A DNA stretch of 64,000 bases from Halosimplex rubrum (GCF_013415885.1 NZ_CP058910.1:3534001-3598000), one strand, 5' to 3'. Positions 38,151 through 48,209 are shown, counted from the first letter of the stretch. Notes: generated by a model from the sequence alone, not told the origin. Program-made: numbers and translations.

Positions 38151-40439
38151 GTGTACGACTACCCGGCGACCGCGCCGACGGCGGCCGCGGAGCCGACCGA
38201 GGGGGCCACGACCGTGTCAGAGACCGAACCGACGGGCGAGACGGGCGAGACGGGCGGGGGAGCCGCGGGTGTCGACCGCCGGCAGGCCGCGCTCGTCGCG
38301 CTCTGTCTGCTCGGGCTCGTCGTCGCCGCGTTCGTCGCGCCGATCGCGCCCGACGCCGGCGGGTTCGGACCGGAGAGCGGTTCGGGCAGCGGCGACGGTG
38401 CCAGCGGTGAGGGCGGCGGTGGATCCGGCGACGACGGGTCCGGATCGGGCGGTGGCGGCGGTGAATCCGGGGAACGAGGCGGCGACGGTGCCGGAGGCGG
38501 CGGTGGGGGTGCGGGCGGTGCCGGGGACGGGCCGGGCGACGGCGGAGACGGCGTCATCGCCGAGGACGGCGACCCGATCCCGGTGCCCGGCGACGACGCG
38601 CCGCCGACCGAGCGGGGCTGCGGCGTCGTCGTCGAGAACGAACCGGTTCCGGGCGGGACCGTGCGGATCAGCGTCTACGACGACCTGAAACCGGCCGAGG
38701 CGGTCCCGGTCTGGTTCGGCGACCGCTTCGTCGGCCGGACCGACGCGACCGGCCGCGTCAGCGGCCGCGCGCCCTACACCCGAAACCTGAACGTCACCGT
38801 CCGGGTACCCGGCGAGGACTGCGAGTTCTTCCGGCGGCCGTACGACACCGGCGAGGGCGGCGACCGGAGCGAGCGGTCGAGCGTCCGCGACGCGGCGCTC
38901 GCGGGCGTCGGCCCCGATGCGGGAGCCGTCGGGACGAATCCGCGGACGCTCGACGGCGGACCGGCGGCGGCCGCGGGTTCGCAGGAGCGCGACGGGAACG
39001 ACACCGCCACCTACGCGGTCGGCGGGGCCGTCGACCTCTCGGTCGTCGGCGACCCCTACCCCGGGACCGACGTGACGCTCCTCGCGGAGGTCGAGGACGT
39101 ACCGATGCGCGAGGCGGCCGTCAGCGTCGACGGCGAGCGCGTCGGCCGAACGACCGCGAACGGGCGCTACGAACTCGCGGTCCCGACCGACGCGGCGGAA
39201 CTGTCGGTGACGGTCGAGCGCGGCGACTTCTCGGGGTCGACGACGGTCGACGTGTGGGACCTCGACGCCGCGCTCGTCCCCCAGGAGGGGTTGCCCGTCC
39301 CCGGCGAGCCGGCGCTGGTGACCGCCGCCGCCGGGCCCGAGCCCGCGGCCGACGCCCGCGTCACCCTCGACGGATCGCGGCTGGGGCGCGCCGACGGGAA
39401 CGGGACGGTCGGCTTCGCGCTCCCGGCGGACCCGCGCGGGACGGTCGCGGTCGAGACCGACCGGCAGTCGACGACGGTCCCGCTGTGGACCGCCTACGCG
39501 TCGACGATGGTCGCGAGCGCGCTCCTGCTGGTCGCCGGCGTCGTCGGGACCGGCGTCGCCGCGCGCCGCCGCGGTCGGAGCGCCGCCCGCCGGGTCGCGA
39601 CGTGGTGGGCCGCGGTCGCCGTCCTGTTCGTCGGCCTCGCCGTCGGCGAGGGACTCGGACTGCTCGCGTCGGGCGCACTCCTGGCCGTCGTCGCGGCGGT
39701 CCGCCACCGACGGGCCGTCGCCTCCGGCGGTCGGACGGCCGCCGAACAGTCCCGCGGGTTCGTCGCCTGGATCCGCGGAACGGCGCTCGCGGTCGCCGAC
39801 GGCGCGGCGGCCGGGATCGACCGGTTGGCGGCGCTGCTGGGCCGGCTCGCGAGCCGTATCGCCGCGCTCCCGCTGTCGGTCCGTGGGCTGGCGGCCCGAC
39901 TGTGGGGCTGGCTCCGCGCGCTCCCCGGTCGAGCGCGACGGGCGCTCGCGGCTCGCCTCACCCTCCGCCGCGTCGCGGCCGCCGTCCTCGCGACCGCGGT
40001 GCTCGCGGCCCTCACCTATCGGTTCGGTGCGCTCGGGTTCCTCGGCGGTCTGGTCGGTCTCTGGGTCGCCGTCGTCGCCTACCGCCGGTGGACCCGCGAC
40101 GACCTCGACACCGACGACGGGAGCGCGCGGGAGGACCGCTCGGCGGTCGCGACCGGTTCCGGGGCGACCGGGAGCGACGAGGACGGCCGAGAGCGGCGCA
40201 CGATCCGGGCGCTGTGGCGGCGGTTCGCGAAGCGGGTCCGACCCCGGAGGTGGCGCCAGTCGACGCCGGGCGAGGTGTCGCGGGCGGCCGTCGAGCGCGG
40301 GCTACCCGAGCGGCCGGTGCGCGCGCTGACCGACGCCTTCCGCGAGGTCGAGTACGGCGACCGGGCGGCCGACGACCGGAGCGACCGCGCCCGTGAGGCC
40401 TTCGACTCCATCGAGCGCGAGCGGGAGGACGAGCCGTGA
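38151..40439 (+). CDS. DUF4129-domain membrane protein with Gly-rich ectodomain
   Basis: The 762-residue protein starts at a GTG (38151); a GTG at 38214 is an alternative start. One membrane helix (about 44-66) leads to an extracellular Gly/Ser/Asp-rich segment of about 60 residues (75-137), then several beta-sandwich repeats (VPVWFGDRFVGRTDATGRVSG and two similar). A membrane cluster follows from about 445 (VASALLLVAGVVGTGVAA and others). The C-terminal cytoplasmic part RAAVERGLPERPVRALTDAFREVEYG, key part VRALTDAFREVEYG, matches DUF4129. It leads a five-gene cluster with DUF58 and MoxR proteins; the next gene overlaps its stop. Confidence 0.85.
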   Translation: MYDYPATAPTAAAEPTEGATTVSETEPTGETGETGGGAAGVDRRQAALVALCLLGLVVAAFVAPIAPDAGGFGPESGSGSGDGASGEGGGGSGDDGSGSGGGGGESGERGGDGAGGGGGGAGGAGDGPGDGGDGVIAEDGDPIPVPGDDAPPTERGCGVVVENEPVPGGTVRISVYDDLKPAEAVPVWFGDRFVGRTDATGRVSGRAPYTRNLNVTVRVPGEDCEFFRRPYDTGEGGDRSERSSVRDAALAGVGPDAGAVGTNPRTLDGGPAAAAGSQERDGNDTATYAVGGAVDLSVVGDPYPGTDVTLLAEVEDVPMREAAVSVDGERVGRTTANGRYELAVPTDAAELSVTVERGDFSGSTTVDVWDLDAALVPQEGLPVPGEPALVTAAAGPEPAADARVTLDGSRLGRADGNGTVGFALPADPRGTVAVETDRQSTTVPLWTAYASTMVASALLLVAGVVGTGVAARRRGRSAARRVATWWAAVAVLFVGLAVGEGLGLLASGALLAVVAAVRHRRAVASGGRTAAEQSRGFVAWIRGTALAVADGAAAGIDRLAALLGRLASRIAALPLSVRGLAARLWGWLRALPGRARRALAARLTLRRVAAAVLATAVLAALTYRFGALGFLGGLVGLWVAVVAYRRWTRDDLDTDDGSAREDRSAVATGSGATGSDEDGRERRTIRALWRRFAKRVRPRRWRQSTPGEVSRAAVERGLPERPVRALTDAFREVEYGDRAADDRSDRAREAFDSIEREREDEP

Positions 40440-41338
40440 ACCGCTGGCTCGCGGGGCTGGTCGGCGTCGCGGGGACGGTCGCCATCGGCGCGGGACTGCT
40501 GCTGGCGGTCGCGCTCACGCCGGTGACGGCCTCGGCGGCCGGATCCGGCGCGCTGTTCGTCGTCCTGACCGGACTGGCCGTCGCGGCGGTCAAGCTCTAC
40601 CGGTCGGGCGCCGACGGGGAGGCGGTCGCGCCGCCGCCCTGGGACGAGGGCGGCGGGCTGGTCGACGGGACACCAGAGGAGACGGCCGACCCGGCGGACG
40701 TGACCGGTGACGAACTCGCGGCGCTCGTCGGCGACGCCCGCGAGCGCGCCAGGGACGCCGAGACCGTCGAGGAGGGGGTCGCGGTCGTCCGGCCGCCGCT
40801 CCGGGAGGCGCTGAATCGGGTGCTCGCGGCCGGCGGGGCCGACACCGACGACGTGGACGAGGCGCTGGCAACCGGCGCGTGGACCGACGACCGCGTCGCC
40901 GCGGCGGTCGTCGACGAGCGGGTCGACCTGCCGCGGGTGTCGCTCCGGGCGCGTCTGCGCGCCTGGCTGTTCCCCGAGCGGGTCGTCCGCCGAGGGACCG
41001 CTCGCGCGGTCGCGGCCATCGACGCCGCGGCCGAGCGTGAACTCCCGCCCGTGGTCGGGCAGGACGCCCCGCGGACGGCCCCGTCCCTCGCGCCCGCGCT
41101 CGGGAGCCTCCAGTGGGCCGCCGACGGACGGCTCCAGCGGGCGGGCGCGCCCGGACGACGCCGGGCCGACGAGGGGAGAGGGACGACCGACGGCGACGCG
41201 AACGGAGCACCGGACCGAGGGACCCCGGCTCCCGGGGCGGACGAGGGCGACGACGTCGGGACCGAGGACGACCCCACTCCCGCACCGGACACGGAGGACG
41301 GCGAGGACCTGATCGGGGAGGTGTGGGACGATGCGTAG
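40436..41338 (+). CDS. Membrane protein of the MoxR/DUF58 cluster
   Basis: The 300-residue protein starts at a GTG overlapping the previous stop. Two helices at about 5-27 and 32-51 anchor it. The soluble part (about 80-205) is helical, including TVEEGVAVVRPPLREALNRVL. A disordered Asp/Gly/Pro tail follows. I recall a family name DUF7269 for this position in haloarchaeal clusters, from memory only. It overlaps the DUF58 gene by eight bases, implying coupled translation. Confidence 0.8.
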   Translation: MNRWLAGLVGVAGTVAIGAGLLLAVALTPVTASAAGSGALFVVLTGLAVAAVKLYRSGADGEAVAPPPWDEGGGLVDGTPEETADPADVTGDELAALVGDARERARDAETVEEGVAVVRPPLREALNRVLAAGGADTDDVDEALATGAWTDDRVAAAVVDERVDLPRVSLRARLRAWLFPERVVRRGTARAVAAIDAAAERELPPVVGQDAPRTAPSLAPALGSLQWAADGRLQRAGAPGRRRADEGRGTTDGDANGAPDRGTPAPGADEGDDVGTEDDPTPAPDTEDGEDLIGEVWDDA

Positions 41339-42635
41339 GCGGCGGGTCCGCTGGCGCGGGGCGGTCGCGGCGGCGCTCGTCCTCGCCGTCGCGGGCGTCT
41401 GGAACCGCAGCGCCGCGCTCGTCCTCGGCGCCGCCATCCCGCTGGTGTTCGTCGCCTACGGCACGCTGTCGACGGTCGACTCCCCAGCGGACCTGGCCGT
41501 CTCCCGGACCGTCGAGCCGACGCCGGCGCCGCCGGGGCGACCGGTTACGGTCACGCTCACCGCGACCAACGAGGGCGACCGGACGCTGTCGGACCTGCGA
41601 CTGGTCGACGGGGTGCCCGACGACCTGCAGGTCGTCGACGGGTCGCCGCGGGCGGGGACGACGCTCGACCCCGGCGAGTCGCGTACGGTCGAGTACACCG
41701 TCGTCGCCCGTCGCGGCGAGTACGACTTCGCGCCGCCCCGAGCCCGCCTGCGGTCGGGCGGCGTCGGGATGGTCGCGACCGCCGATCCCCGGCCGTCGGG
41801 CGACGAGCGGCTGGTCTGTCGGCTGGACGCCGACGCGCCGCCGCTGGCCGAGCGCGGCGACGACTTCGTCGGCCGGCTCACCGCCGACCGGCCGGGCCGG
41901 GGCGTGCAGTTCCACTCCACCCGGGAGTACCGCCACGGCGACGCCGCCGACCGCATCGACTGGCGCGGCTACGCCCAGCGGGGCGAACTCGCCACCGTCG
42001 AGTACGAACGCCGCGTCTCGACGACGGTCGTCGTCGTCCTCGACGCCCGCGAGCGCAACCGCGTCGCCGCCGGCCCCGGCCGTCCCACGGCCGTCGAGCG
42101 GTCGGCCTACGCGGCCGTGCGGACCGTCACCGCGCTCGTGCGCGCCGGCCACGACGTGGGGCTGGCCGTCGTCGGCCGGTCGGCGAGCGGCCCGGGCGGA
42201 CTGGACTGGATCGAGCCCGGCGCGGGCTCGGACCACCGCTCGCGGCTGACGGCGGCCGTCGAGCGCGCCGTCGAGGTCGACGCGGACACACCGGTCGACG
42301 CGACCTACCAGTTCCGGAAGGTCGCGGAGCTGGCGGGGCCGCGAGCCCAGCTGCTGCTCGTCTCGCCGCTGCTGGACGGGCTGCCGGTCGAGGCCGTCGA
42401 GACGTGGGGGTCGCTGGGGCGGGCGCGGACCGTCGTCTCGCCGGACGTGGTGTCCGCGACGACCGTCGGCGGGCGACTCGACGGCGTCCGGCGGCGGACG
42501 CGGCTGGCGCGCTGTCAGTCGACCGGCGCGCGGACCGTCGACTGGCGCCGCGGCACGCCGCTGGCGCTCGCGCTCGAGTACGCCCTGGCGGTCGAGGCCA
42601 GGCGCTCGGCGGGCACCGCCGGAGGTGGCGCCTGA
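41331..42635 (+). CDS. DUF58 family protein (VWA-like)
   Basis: The 434-residue protein has two N-terminal helices (about 9-45), then a beta-sandwich (SRTVEPTPAPPGRPVTVTLTATNEG region). The DUF58 signature FHSTREYRHGDAADRIDWRGYAQRGELATVEYE, key part YRHGDAADRIDWRGYA, is clear. The C-terminal part, VVVVLDARERN onwards, resembles a von Willebrand A fold. DUF58 proteins act with MoxR ATPases, probably as client or adaptor; the MoxR gene lies two genes downstream. Its stop overlaps the next start (TGATG). Confidence 0.93.
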   Translation: MRRRRVRWRGAVAAALVLAVAGVWNRSAALVLGAAIPLVFVAYGTLSTVDSPADLAVSRTVEPTPAPPGRPVTVTLTATNEGDRTLSDLRLVDGVPDDLQVVDGSPRAGTTLDPGESRTVEYTVVARRGEYDFAPPRARLRSGGVGMVATADPRPSGDERLVCRLDADAPPLAERGDDFVGRLTADRPGRGVQFHSTREYRHGDAADRIDWRGYAQRGELATVEYERRVSTTVVVVLDARERNRVAAGPGRPTAVERSAYAAVRTVTALVRAGHDVGLAVVGRSASGPGGLDWIEPGAGSDHRSRLTAAVERAVEVDADTPVDATYQFRKVAELAGPRAQLLLVSPLLDGLPVEAVETWGSLGRARTVVSPDVVSATTVGGRLDGVRRRTRLARCQSTGARTVDWRRGTPLALALEYALAVEARRSAGTAGGGA

Positions 42636-44056
42636 TGCCGTTCGGTCCGCGCCTCGACCGGCCCACGGCGGTCGGCGACGAGGGACGCCCCCGCGAGACG
42701 AGCCTCGGCCTCGTCGCCGCGACGGTCGTCGCGCTCGCGCTGGCGACCGGGTTCGTCGTCGGCGAGCCCACGTTCCTGACGAGCCTGGGACTCGTCGCCG
42801 GGCTGGCGACCGCCGGGGTCGCGCTGCTCGACCGCGACACGCTCGGCGAGCGGGTCGTCGGGCACCTCCTCTTTCTCCCGGGCGCGACGCTCCTGGGACT
42901 GCTCGTCGCGCTGACTCCCGGGAACGCCTATCTCGTCGGCGGCTACGCGCTCGCCCTGCTCGGGACGGCGGCCGCCTGGGCGGACGTGGCCGACGACGAG
43001 GCGCTGGAGGGCGCGCTCTCGCAGGGCATCCTCTCGTACGTCTTCGGCCTGTGCTGGCTGTTCGGCGCCGCGATCGCGGCCGCCGCGGGGTTCCTCGGCT
43101 GGCGGCTCGTCGCCGGCACCGTCGCCGCGGCGGACCCGACGGTCGCCGCCATCGGCTTCCTGTTCGTCGTCGGCGCCGTCCTCGGGGCGGTCCGGCTCTC
43201 GCTGGGGCGGCTCCCGGTCGTCCAACTGACCGCCCGCACGCGACGCGACGCCGTCCGAGAGCGCCTCGAACGCGGCAAGCGGGCGCTCTCGCTGGCGGCC
43301 GCCGCCGCCGCCGGCGTCGGGCTCGTCTCGCTGGTCTTCACCGCGACCGACTCGCCCGCGCTGGCGCTCGTGCCCGGGGCGACGCCGGTCGTCGGAGCGC
43401 TCACGTCGGTGTTCGTCGTGGGGCCGCTGCTGGCCGTCGGCGGGCTCGCGCTGCTTTCGGCCGGCGTCGCCGCGGCCGCGCGGCAGGTGACCCAGCGCTA
43501 CGACGAGCACAAGACGAAGACGGTCGCGGCCGGCGCGGCCGGCGGCGGCTACCTGGTCGTGGTGCTGTTCGGCGTCGTCCCGCAGGCGGCCGGGCTCTTC
43601 GTCTTCAGCCCGTTCCTGTTCCTCGCCGGCGTGTTGCTCGCGCCCCTCGGGGTGCTCGTCGGCGTCGGGCTCGCTCTCGTCGCCGTCCGGATCGACCTGT
43701 TCCCCGAACGCGCCGGCGGACCCGCGCTCGCCGCCGCCGGCCTGGTCCTGGCGGCGGTCGGCGCCGACTCGATGGGGCTGCCCGCGCCGCTCGTGTTCGC
43801 CACCGTCGCCGGCGCGCTGGTCGTCTGGGACGCCGGATCCTTCGGCCTCGGGCTGACCGCCGAACTCGGTCACCGGCCCGACACCAGACGCCTCGAACTG
43901 TATCACGGCGTCTTCGCCGTCGGGATCGGAGCGGTCGCCGTCCTCGGCGCGACCGCGCTGTACGCGGTTCGGACGACCACCGGCGGCGGCCACACCCTCG
44001 CGATGACCGCCGCCGTCGTCGGGACGCTGCTGCTCGGCGCGCTGTTGCGAGGGTGA
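42635..44056 (+). CDS. Polytopic membrane protein of the MoxR/DUF58 cluster
   Basis: The 473-residue protein has about 11-12 membrane helices, for example TSLGLVAATVVALALATGFV, GVALLDRDTLGERVVGHLL and VVLFGVVPQAAGLFVF, with Ala/Val/Gly-rich composition. No transporter motif is recognised. It occupies the place of the family I recall as DUF7519 in haloarchaeal clusters (from memory). The start at 42635 overlaps the DUF58 stop. Confidence 0.85.
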   Translation: MPFGPRLDRPTAVGDEGRPRETSLGLVAATVVALALATGFVVGEPTFLTSLGLVAGLATAGVALLDRDTLGERVVGHLLFLPGATLLGLLVALTPGNAYLVGGYALALLGTAAAWADVADDEALEGALSQGILSYVFGLCWLFGAAIAAAAGFLGWRLVAGTVAAADPTVAAIGFLFVVGAVLGAVRLSLGRLPVVQLTARTRRDAVRERLERGKRALSLAAAAAAGVGLVSLVFTATDSPALALVPGATPVVGALTSVFVVGPLLAVGGLALLSAGVAAAARQVTQRYDEHKTKTVAAGAAGGGYLVVVLFGVVPQAAGLFVFSPFLFLAGVLLAPLGVLVGVGLALVAVRIDLFPERAGGPALAAAGLVLAAVGADSMGLPAPLVFATVAGALVVWDAGSFGLGLTAELGHRPDTRRLELYHGVFAVGIGAVAVLGATALYAVRTTTGGGHTLAMTAAVVGTLLLGALLRG

Positions 44057-44112
44057 ACCGGAGACGGCGGCGGAACGCATAGCTTCTTGTCGGTGGGGTC
44101 ACAGGCGTCGGT

Positions 44113-45252
44113 ATGGCCGATCAGGAGCTGACCGTCGACGAGGCGACCGAGGTGTGTCTCGACGTGGTCGAGCGGGTCGAGGAGGCCGTCGTCGTCGAGC
44201 GGTCGGTGCTGTTCGAGACGCTCTCGGCCGTCGTCGCCAGGGGCCACGTCCTCGTCGAGGACGTACCGGGGACGGGGAAGACGGTCCTCGCGCGGGTGCT
44301 CGCCGAGTCGCTCGGGCTCGGGTTCACCCGCCTGCAGTTCACGCCGGATCTGCTCCCCGCGGACGTGACGGGCTCGAACGTCTACAACGAGCACGACCGG
44401 GAGTTCGAGTTCGCCGAGGGGCCGGTGTTCACGAACGTCGTCCTCGCCGACGAGATCAACCGCGCGCCGCCGAAGACCCAGGCCGCCCTCCTCGAATCGA
44501 TGGAGGAGGGGCAGGTCAGCGTCGACGGGACGACCCACGACCTCCCCGAGCCGTTCGTCGTGATCGCGACCCAGAACCCCGTCGAGCAGGAGGGGACCTT
44601 CCGCCTGCCGGAGGCCCAGCGCGACCGCTTCGCGGTGAAGACCTCGATGGGCTATCCCGACGTGGACGGCGAGATGGACCTGCTGGACAAACGCGCCAGT
44701 CGCCGGTCGCTCGCGCCGAGCGTCGACCCCGTGGTCGAGCCCGACACCGTCCTCGCGCTGCAGGACCTCGCCGAGGACGTGCGCGTCGACGACAAGGTCA
44801 GGCGGTACATCATCGACATCGCGCGGGAGACACGCGAGGACGGCCGTACCGACATCGGCGTCTCCCCGAGAGGCGTCCAGCGCGTGTTCGAGGCCGTGCG
44901 GGCGGGCGCCGTGGTCGCCGGTCGCGACTACGCGACGCCCGACGACGTGAAGCGGCTCGCTCGCGCGACGATGGCCCACCGGCTCGTCATGACGACCGAG
45001 GCGACCGTCGAGGGCGTCGACCCCGAACGGGTGGTCGCCGACGCCCTCTCGGCGGTCGACGTGCCCGCCGTCTCGCCCGACGCGCCCGACCCCGGAGCGA
45101 GCGCGCCGCGAGGCCGGGACGGCGATGGCGACGCCGGCGAGCCGGACGAGCGGCCCGAACCGTCCCGCGTCGACGGCGGTGACGACGGTCGCGACCGCCG
45201 GGGCGGCGAAGCCGGCGACCGTCGCGACTCGGACCCCGGTGACCCCCTGTAA
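44113..45252 (+). CDS. MoxR-type AAA+ ATPase
   Basis: The 379-residue chaperone-like ATPase has the Walker A motif DVPGTGKTVLARVLAE and the MoxR-specific FTPDLLPADVTGSNVYN. Walker B is VLADEINRAPPKTQAALLESM, and VIATQNPVEQEGTFRLPEAQRDRF is the sensor/Arg-finger region. The lid follows, then an Asp/Gly/Arg tail after residue 330. Such ATPases assemble or activate complexes with VWA/DUF58 partners, which fits the four genes upstream. A TATA-like CATAGCTTCTTG is about 28 bases before its start, so it may also be transcribed alone. Confidence 0.95.
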   Translation: MADQELTVDEATEVCLDVVERVEEAVVVERSVLFETLSAVVARGHVLVEDVPGTGKTVLARVLAESLGLGFTRLQFTPDLLPADVTGSNVYNEHDREFEFAEGPVFTNVVLADEINRAPPKTQAALLESMEEGQVSVDGTTHDLPEPFVVIATQNPVEQEGTFRLPEAQRDRFAVKTSMGYPDVDGEMDLLDKRASRRSLAPSVDPVVEPDTVLALQDLAEDVRVDDKVRRYIIDIARETREDGRTDIGVSPRGVQRVFEAVRAGAVVAGRDYATPDDVKRLARATMAHRLVMTTEATVEGVDPERVVADALSAVDVPAVSPDAPDPGASAPRGRDGDGDAGEPDERPEPSRVDGGDDGRDRRGGEAGDRRDSDPGDPL

Positions 45253-45291
45253 CCGACAGCGTTTTTCCCGCGGCCCGCCCCAGAAGCGAGC

Positions 45292-48000
45292 GTGACTATC
45301 CGCGGCGTCGTCGTCGACGTGAGCGAGCCGAAGACCGTCTCGACGCAGTACGGCGAGAGCGAACTCGTCGAGGTGGACCTCCGGCCGGATCGGGGACGGG
45401 GCGAACCGACGACGGTGACGCTGTGGGACAAGTGGACCGAGACGGCGACGTACCTCGAACCCGGGATGGAACTCGCCGTCACGAACCCCGAGGAACGCGA
45501 GTACCGCGGGGAACAGCAGTTCTCGACGACCGGCGACTCGATGGTCGTCGTCGAGCCCGACTTCCTCGTGGACGTGACCGACGTGCGCTCGTGGGTGCAG
45601 TGCCCGCGGATGTACTACCTCAACAAGATCGGCGGCACGCCAAACGCCTACCCGGTCGTCAAGGGGACCATCGTCCACGAGGTGTTCGGCGACCTCCTCC
45701 GCGGGCGGGATCTCGACGAGTCCATCGACGAGCGCGTCGAGGAGGCCGGCCTCGAACTCGGGATGCTCGGCCGGAGCGCCGACGAAGTGCGGGAAGAGGT
45801 GCGCCAGAACGCCTCGGCCATCGAGGGGTGGCTCCAGCAGGGGACGCTCACCGAGGGCGACGAGTGGCGTTCGGAGATGACCCTGGTCAGCGAGACTTAC
45901 GGACTGAAGGGGCGGGCCGACGCGGTGCGGCGCGGGATGCCCGTCGAGCTGAAGACGGGCAAGAACACCAAGCGCGAGCCGCGGTTCCACGACAAGGTGC
46001 AGGCGACCTGCTACGCGCTCATCCTCGGCGAACGCCGCGGCGAGCCGCCCGACACGGGCACCCTGCTGTACACCAAGAACGCGGCCGTCGAGCGCAACGA
46101 GGAGAGCGGCGACCTCTCGCCGGCCAAGGAGTTCTCCATCGGCTCGGGCTTCCTGAAGTTCGTCCTCCGCACGCGGAACGCCCTGGCGGCGATGGAACAC
46201 GACGCCGACGTGCCGACGGGCTACGAGGCCGACGCCAAGTGCGAGTACTGCTTCGAGCAGGACACCTGCATGGCCGTCTCCGGCCGGCTCGGCCAGGAGT
46301 CGAAGGCCGGGGTGGTCGGCTCACCCGTCCCCGAGGAGGAGCGCGACTACTTCGACCGCGTCTACGAGTCGATCGAGCGCGAACGGCGGGCCGTCCACCG
46401 CGAGTACGCCAAGCTCTGGGAGCAGAGCCCCGCCGAGCGGGCCGACGACGACCGCGCGCTGGTGAACCTCGAACCGACCGAGCGGACCGAACTCGACGGC
46501 GGCCGCTGGGAGCTGCGCGCCCGCGGGACCGGCGCCGTCTCGAAGATCCGCGAGGGCGACCTCGTGCTGGCCAGCGACGGCGACCCAATCGCTGGCGAGG
46601 CCGAACTCGCCCGTGTGGAGCGATTAGGACCCGAAGTCGTCGTCACCGCCGACGAACCGGTCGAACTGCACCGCCTCGACGTGTACCCCTCCGAACTCTC
46701 CACCGATCGGATGCTCACCGCGTTGCACGACGCCGTCCTCACCCAGTCGCCCGAGGAGAAGGACGTGCTCTTCGGCCGGCGGGAGCCCGACTTTTCGGCC
46801 GTCGAGGAGACGTTCGTCCCGAACAACGACGCCCAGGACGAGGCCGTTTCCCTCGCCGTCGGCTGCGAGGACTGCGCGCTGATCCACGGGCCGCCCGGCA
46901 CCGGCAAGACGTATACGCTGGCACACATCGTGCAAGCGCTGGTCAAGGACGGCGAGCGCGTCCTGCTGTCGGCCTTCACGAACCGCGCCGTGGACAACGC
47001 GCTCGAAGCGCTCGTCGACCAGGGGTTCGACGACTTCGTCCGCGTCGGCACCGAGAGCGGCGTCCGCGACGACATGCAGGAGTACCGGCTGGAGCGGGCG
47101 GGCGACCCCGACGAGCGCGTGGCGGAACTGCGGGACGCGCAGGTCGTCGCGGCCACGACCGCGACCTGCGGCTCGCGGATCATGCGCGAGCAGGCGTTCG
47201 ACGCGGCCGTCGTCGACGAGGCGGGCCAGCTCACCGAACCCGGGACGCTGGCGGCGACGAACCTCGCCGAGCGGTTCGTCCTCGTCGGCGACCACCAGCA
47301 GCTCCCGCCGGTCGTCCAGGCCGACGAACCCGAGCCGTCGGACCTCCCGACCGACGAGGACGGGAATCCCGCGCCGGGCGCGACGCTCTCCCGGTCGCTG
47401 TTCCAGCGGCTCATCGAGCGCTACCCCGACGCCTCGGTGATGCTCGACCGCCAGTACCGGATGGCCCAGCGCATCCAGGCGTTCGCCTCGCGGGAGTTCT
47501 ACGGCGGGCAGTTGCGCCCGGCGACCGGCGAGGTCGCCGGCCAGCACCTCCGCCAGCTCGACGTCGTCGACGTCGATGCACTGCCCGAGCGCCTCAGCGA
47601 TCAGGTGGCGTTCGTCGACCCCGACGGCCGCGCCGAGGGCAACACCAATCCCATCGAGGCCGAAACGATCGCCGAGACGGTGGCGGCCTACCGCGAGGCC
47701 GGCGTCCCGGCCGAAGAGATCGGCGTCATCGCGCCGTTCCGGGCCCAGGTCGCCGAGATCGGCAAGCACGTCCCCGACGCGGTGGCCGTCGACACGGTCG
47801 ACCGCTTCCAGGGGTCCAGCAAGGAGGTCATCGTCATCTCCTTCGTCGCCACAGGCTCGCTCGACTCCCCCATCTTCGAGGACTACCGCCGCATCAACGT
47901 CGCGCTGACCCGGGCGAAGAAAGCGCTCGTTCTCGTCGGCGACGCCGACGCGCTGGGTACCGACGACACCTACGGTCGCATGGTCGAGTGGGCGCGCTGA
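45292..48000 (+). CDS. Dna2-like nuclease-helicase
   Basis: The 902-residue protein combines a PD-(D/E)XK nuclease and an SF1 helicase and acts in replication and recombination (flap and end processing). It starts at a GTG (45292) with a beta-rich OB-like domain. The nuclease carries four Fe-S Cys: C104 (WVQCPRM), C317, C320 and C326 (CEYCFEQDTC). VPVELKTGKNTK-type sequence (PVELKTGKN) gives the nuclease Lys. The helicase motifs are [14 protein letters not shown] (about residue 533), VVDEAGQLTEP, VGDHQQLPPV and TVDRFQGSSKEVI. The T-run at 45261-45265 is placed as its promoter or as the terminator of the MoxR gene. Confidence 0.94.
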   Translation: MTIRGVVVDVSEPKTVSTQYGESELVEVDLRPDRGRGEPTTVTLWDKWTETATYLEPGMELAVTNPEEREYRGEQQFSTTGDSMVVVEPDFLVDVTDVRSWVQCPRMYYLNKIGGTPNAYPVVKGTIVHEVFGDLLRGRDLDESIDERVEEAGLELGMLGRSADEVREEVRQNASAIEGWLQQGTLTEGDEWRSEMTLVSETYGLKGRADAVRRGMPVELKTGKNTKREPRFHDKVQATCYALILGERRGEPPDTGTLLYTKNAAVERNEESGDLSPAKEFSIGSGFLKFVLRTRNALAAMEHDADVPTGYEADAKCEYCFEQDTCMAVSGRLGQESKAGVVGSPVPEEERDYFDRVYESIERERRAVHREYAKLWEQSPAERADDDRALVNLEPTERTELDGGRWELRARGTGAVSKIREGDLVLASDGDPIAGEAELARVERLGPEVVVTADEPVELHRLDVYPSELSTDRMLTALHDAVLTQSPEEKDVLFGRREPDFSAVEETFVPNNDAQDEAVSLAVGCEDCALIHGPPGTGKTYTLAHIVQALVKDGERVLLSAFTNRAVDNALEALVDQGFDDFVRVGTESGVRDDMQEYRLERAGDPDERVAELRDAQVVAATTATCGSRIMREQAFDAAVVDEAGQLTEPGTLAATNLAERFVLVGDHQQLPPVVQADEPEPSDLPTDEDGNPAPGATLSRSLFQRLIERYPDASVMLDRQYRMAQRIQAFASREFYGGQLRPATGEVAGQHLRQLDVVDVDALPERLSDQVAFVDPDGRAEGNTNPIEAETIAETVAAYREAGVPAEEIGVIAPFRAQVAEIGKHVPDAVAVDTVDRFQGSSKEVIVISFVATGSLDSPIFEDYRRINVALTRAKKALVLVGDADALGTDDTYGRMVEWAR

Positions 48001-48045
48001 CCGCCGGACCCCGATCTCACCGCTAGCGCCGCCCCATCGCCGATT

Positions 48046-48183
48046 TCCACTTCCGCCCCGTGGCTATCACTTTTGACTAGTGAATCGTCGCTCCACTTTC
48101 ACCGTGTGGCCAGAATTTATATCTAGTTCCGTACCGTTTCAGTTTCACTCCGTGGCGAGGTTTTATTACTAGGGATCGGCGCT
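48046..48183. repeat. Three tandem repeats with exact 46-bp period
   Basis: Conserved 35-base units start at 48046, 48092 and 48138. Each has the pattern C-rich start, CGTGGC near its middle, a T-rich run and CTAG at the end; the 11-base joins between them are not conserved. The units are AT-richer than the flanks. They lie between dna2 and the PAP2 gene. Each could be a protein-binding site; the second holds a TATA-like TTTATAT. Confidence 0.8.
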
Positions 48184-48209
48184 CGTCGCCCGCCACCGCC
48201 GGAGGGAAG

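Noticed and set aside
48046-48183. 46-bp repeats as a CRISPR array
   Set aside because: There are only three degenerate units, the spacers are 11 bases and no cas genes are present.
48046-48183. 46-bp repeats as a replication origin
   Set aside because: No Orc1/Cdc6 gene or origin recognition box motif was seen nearby.
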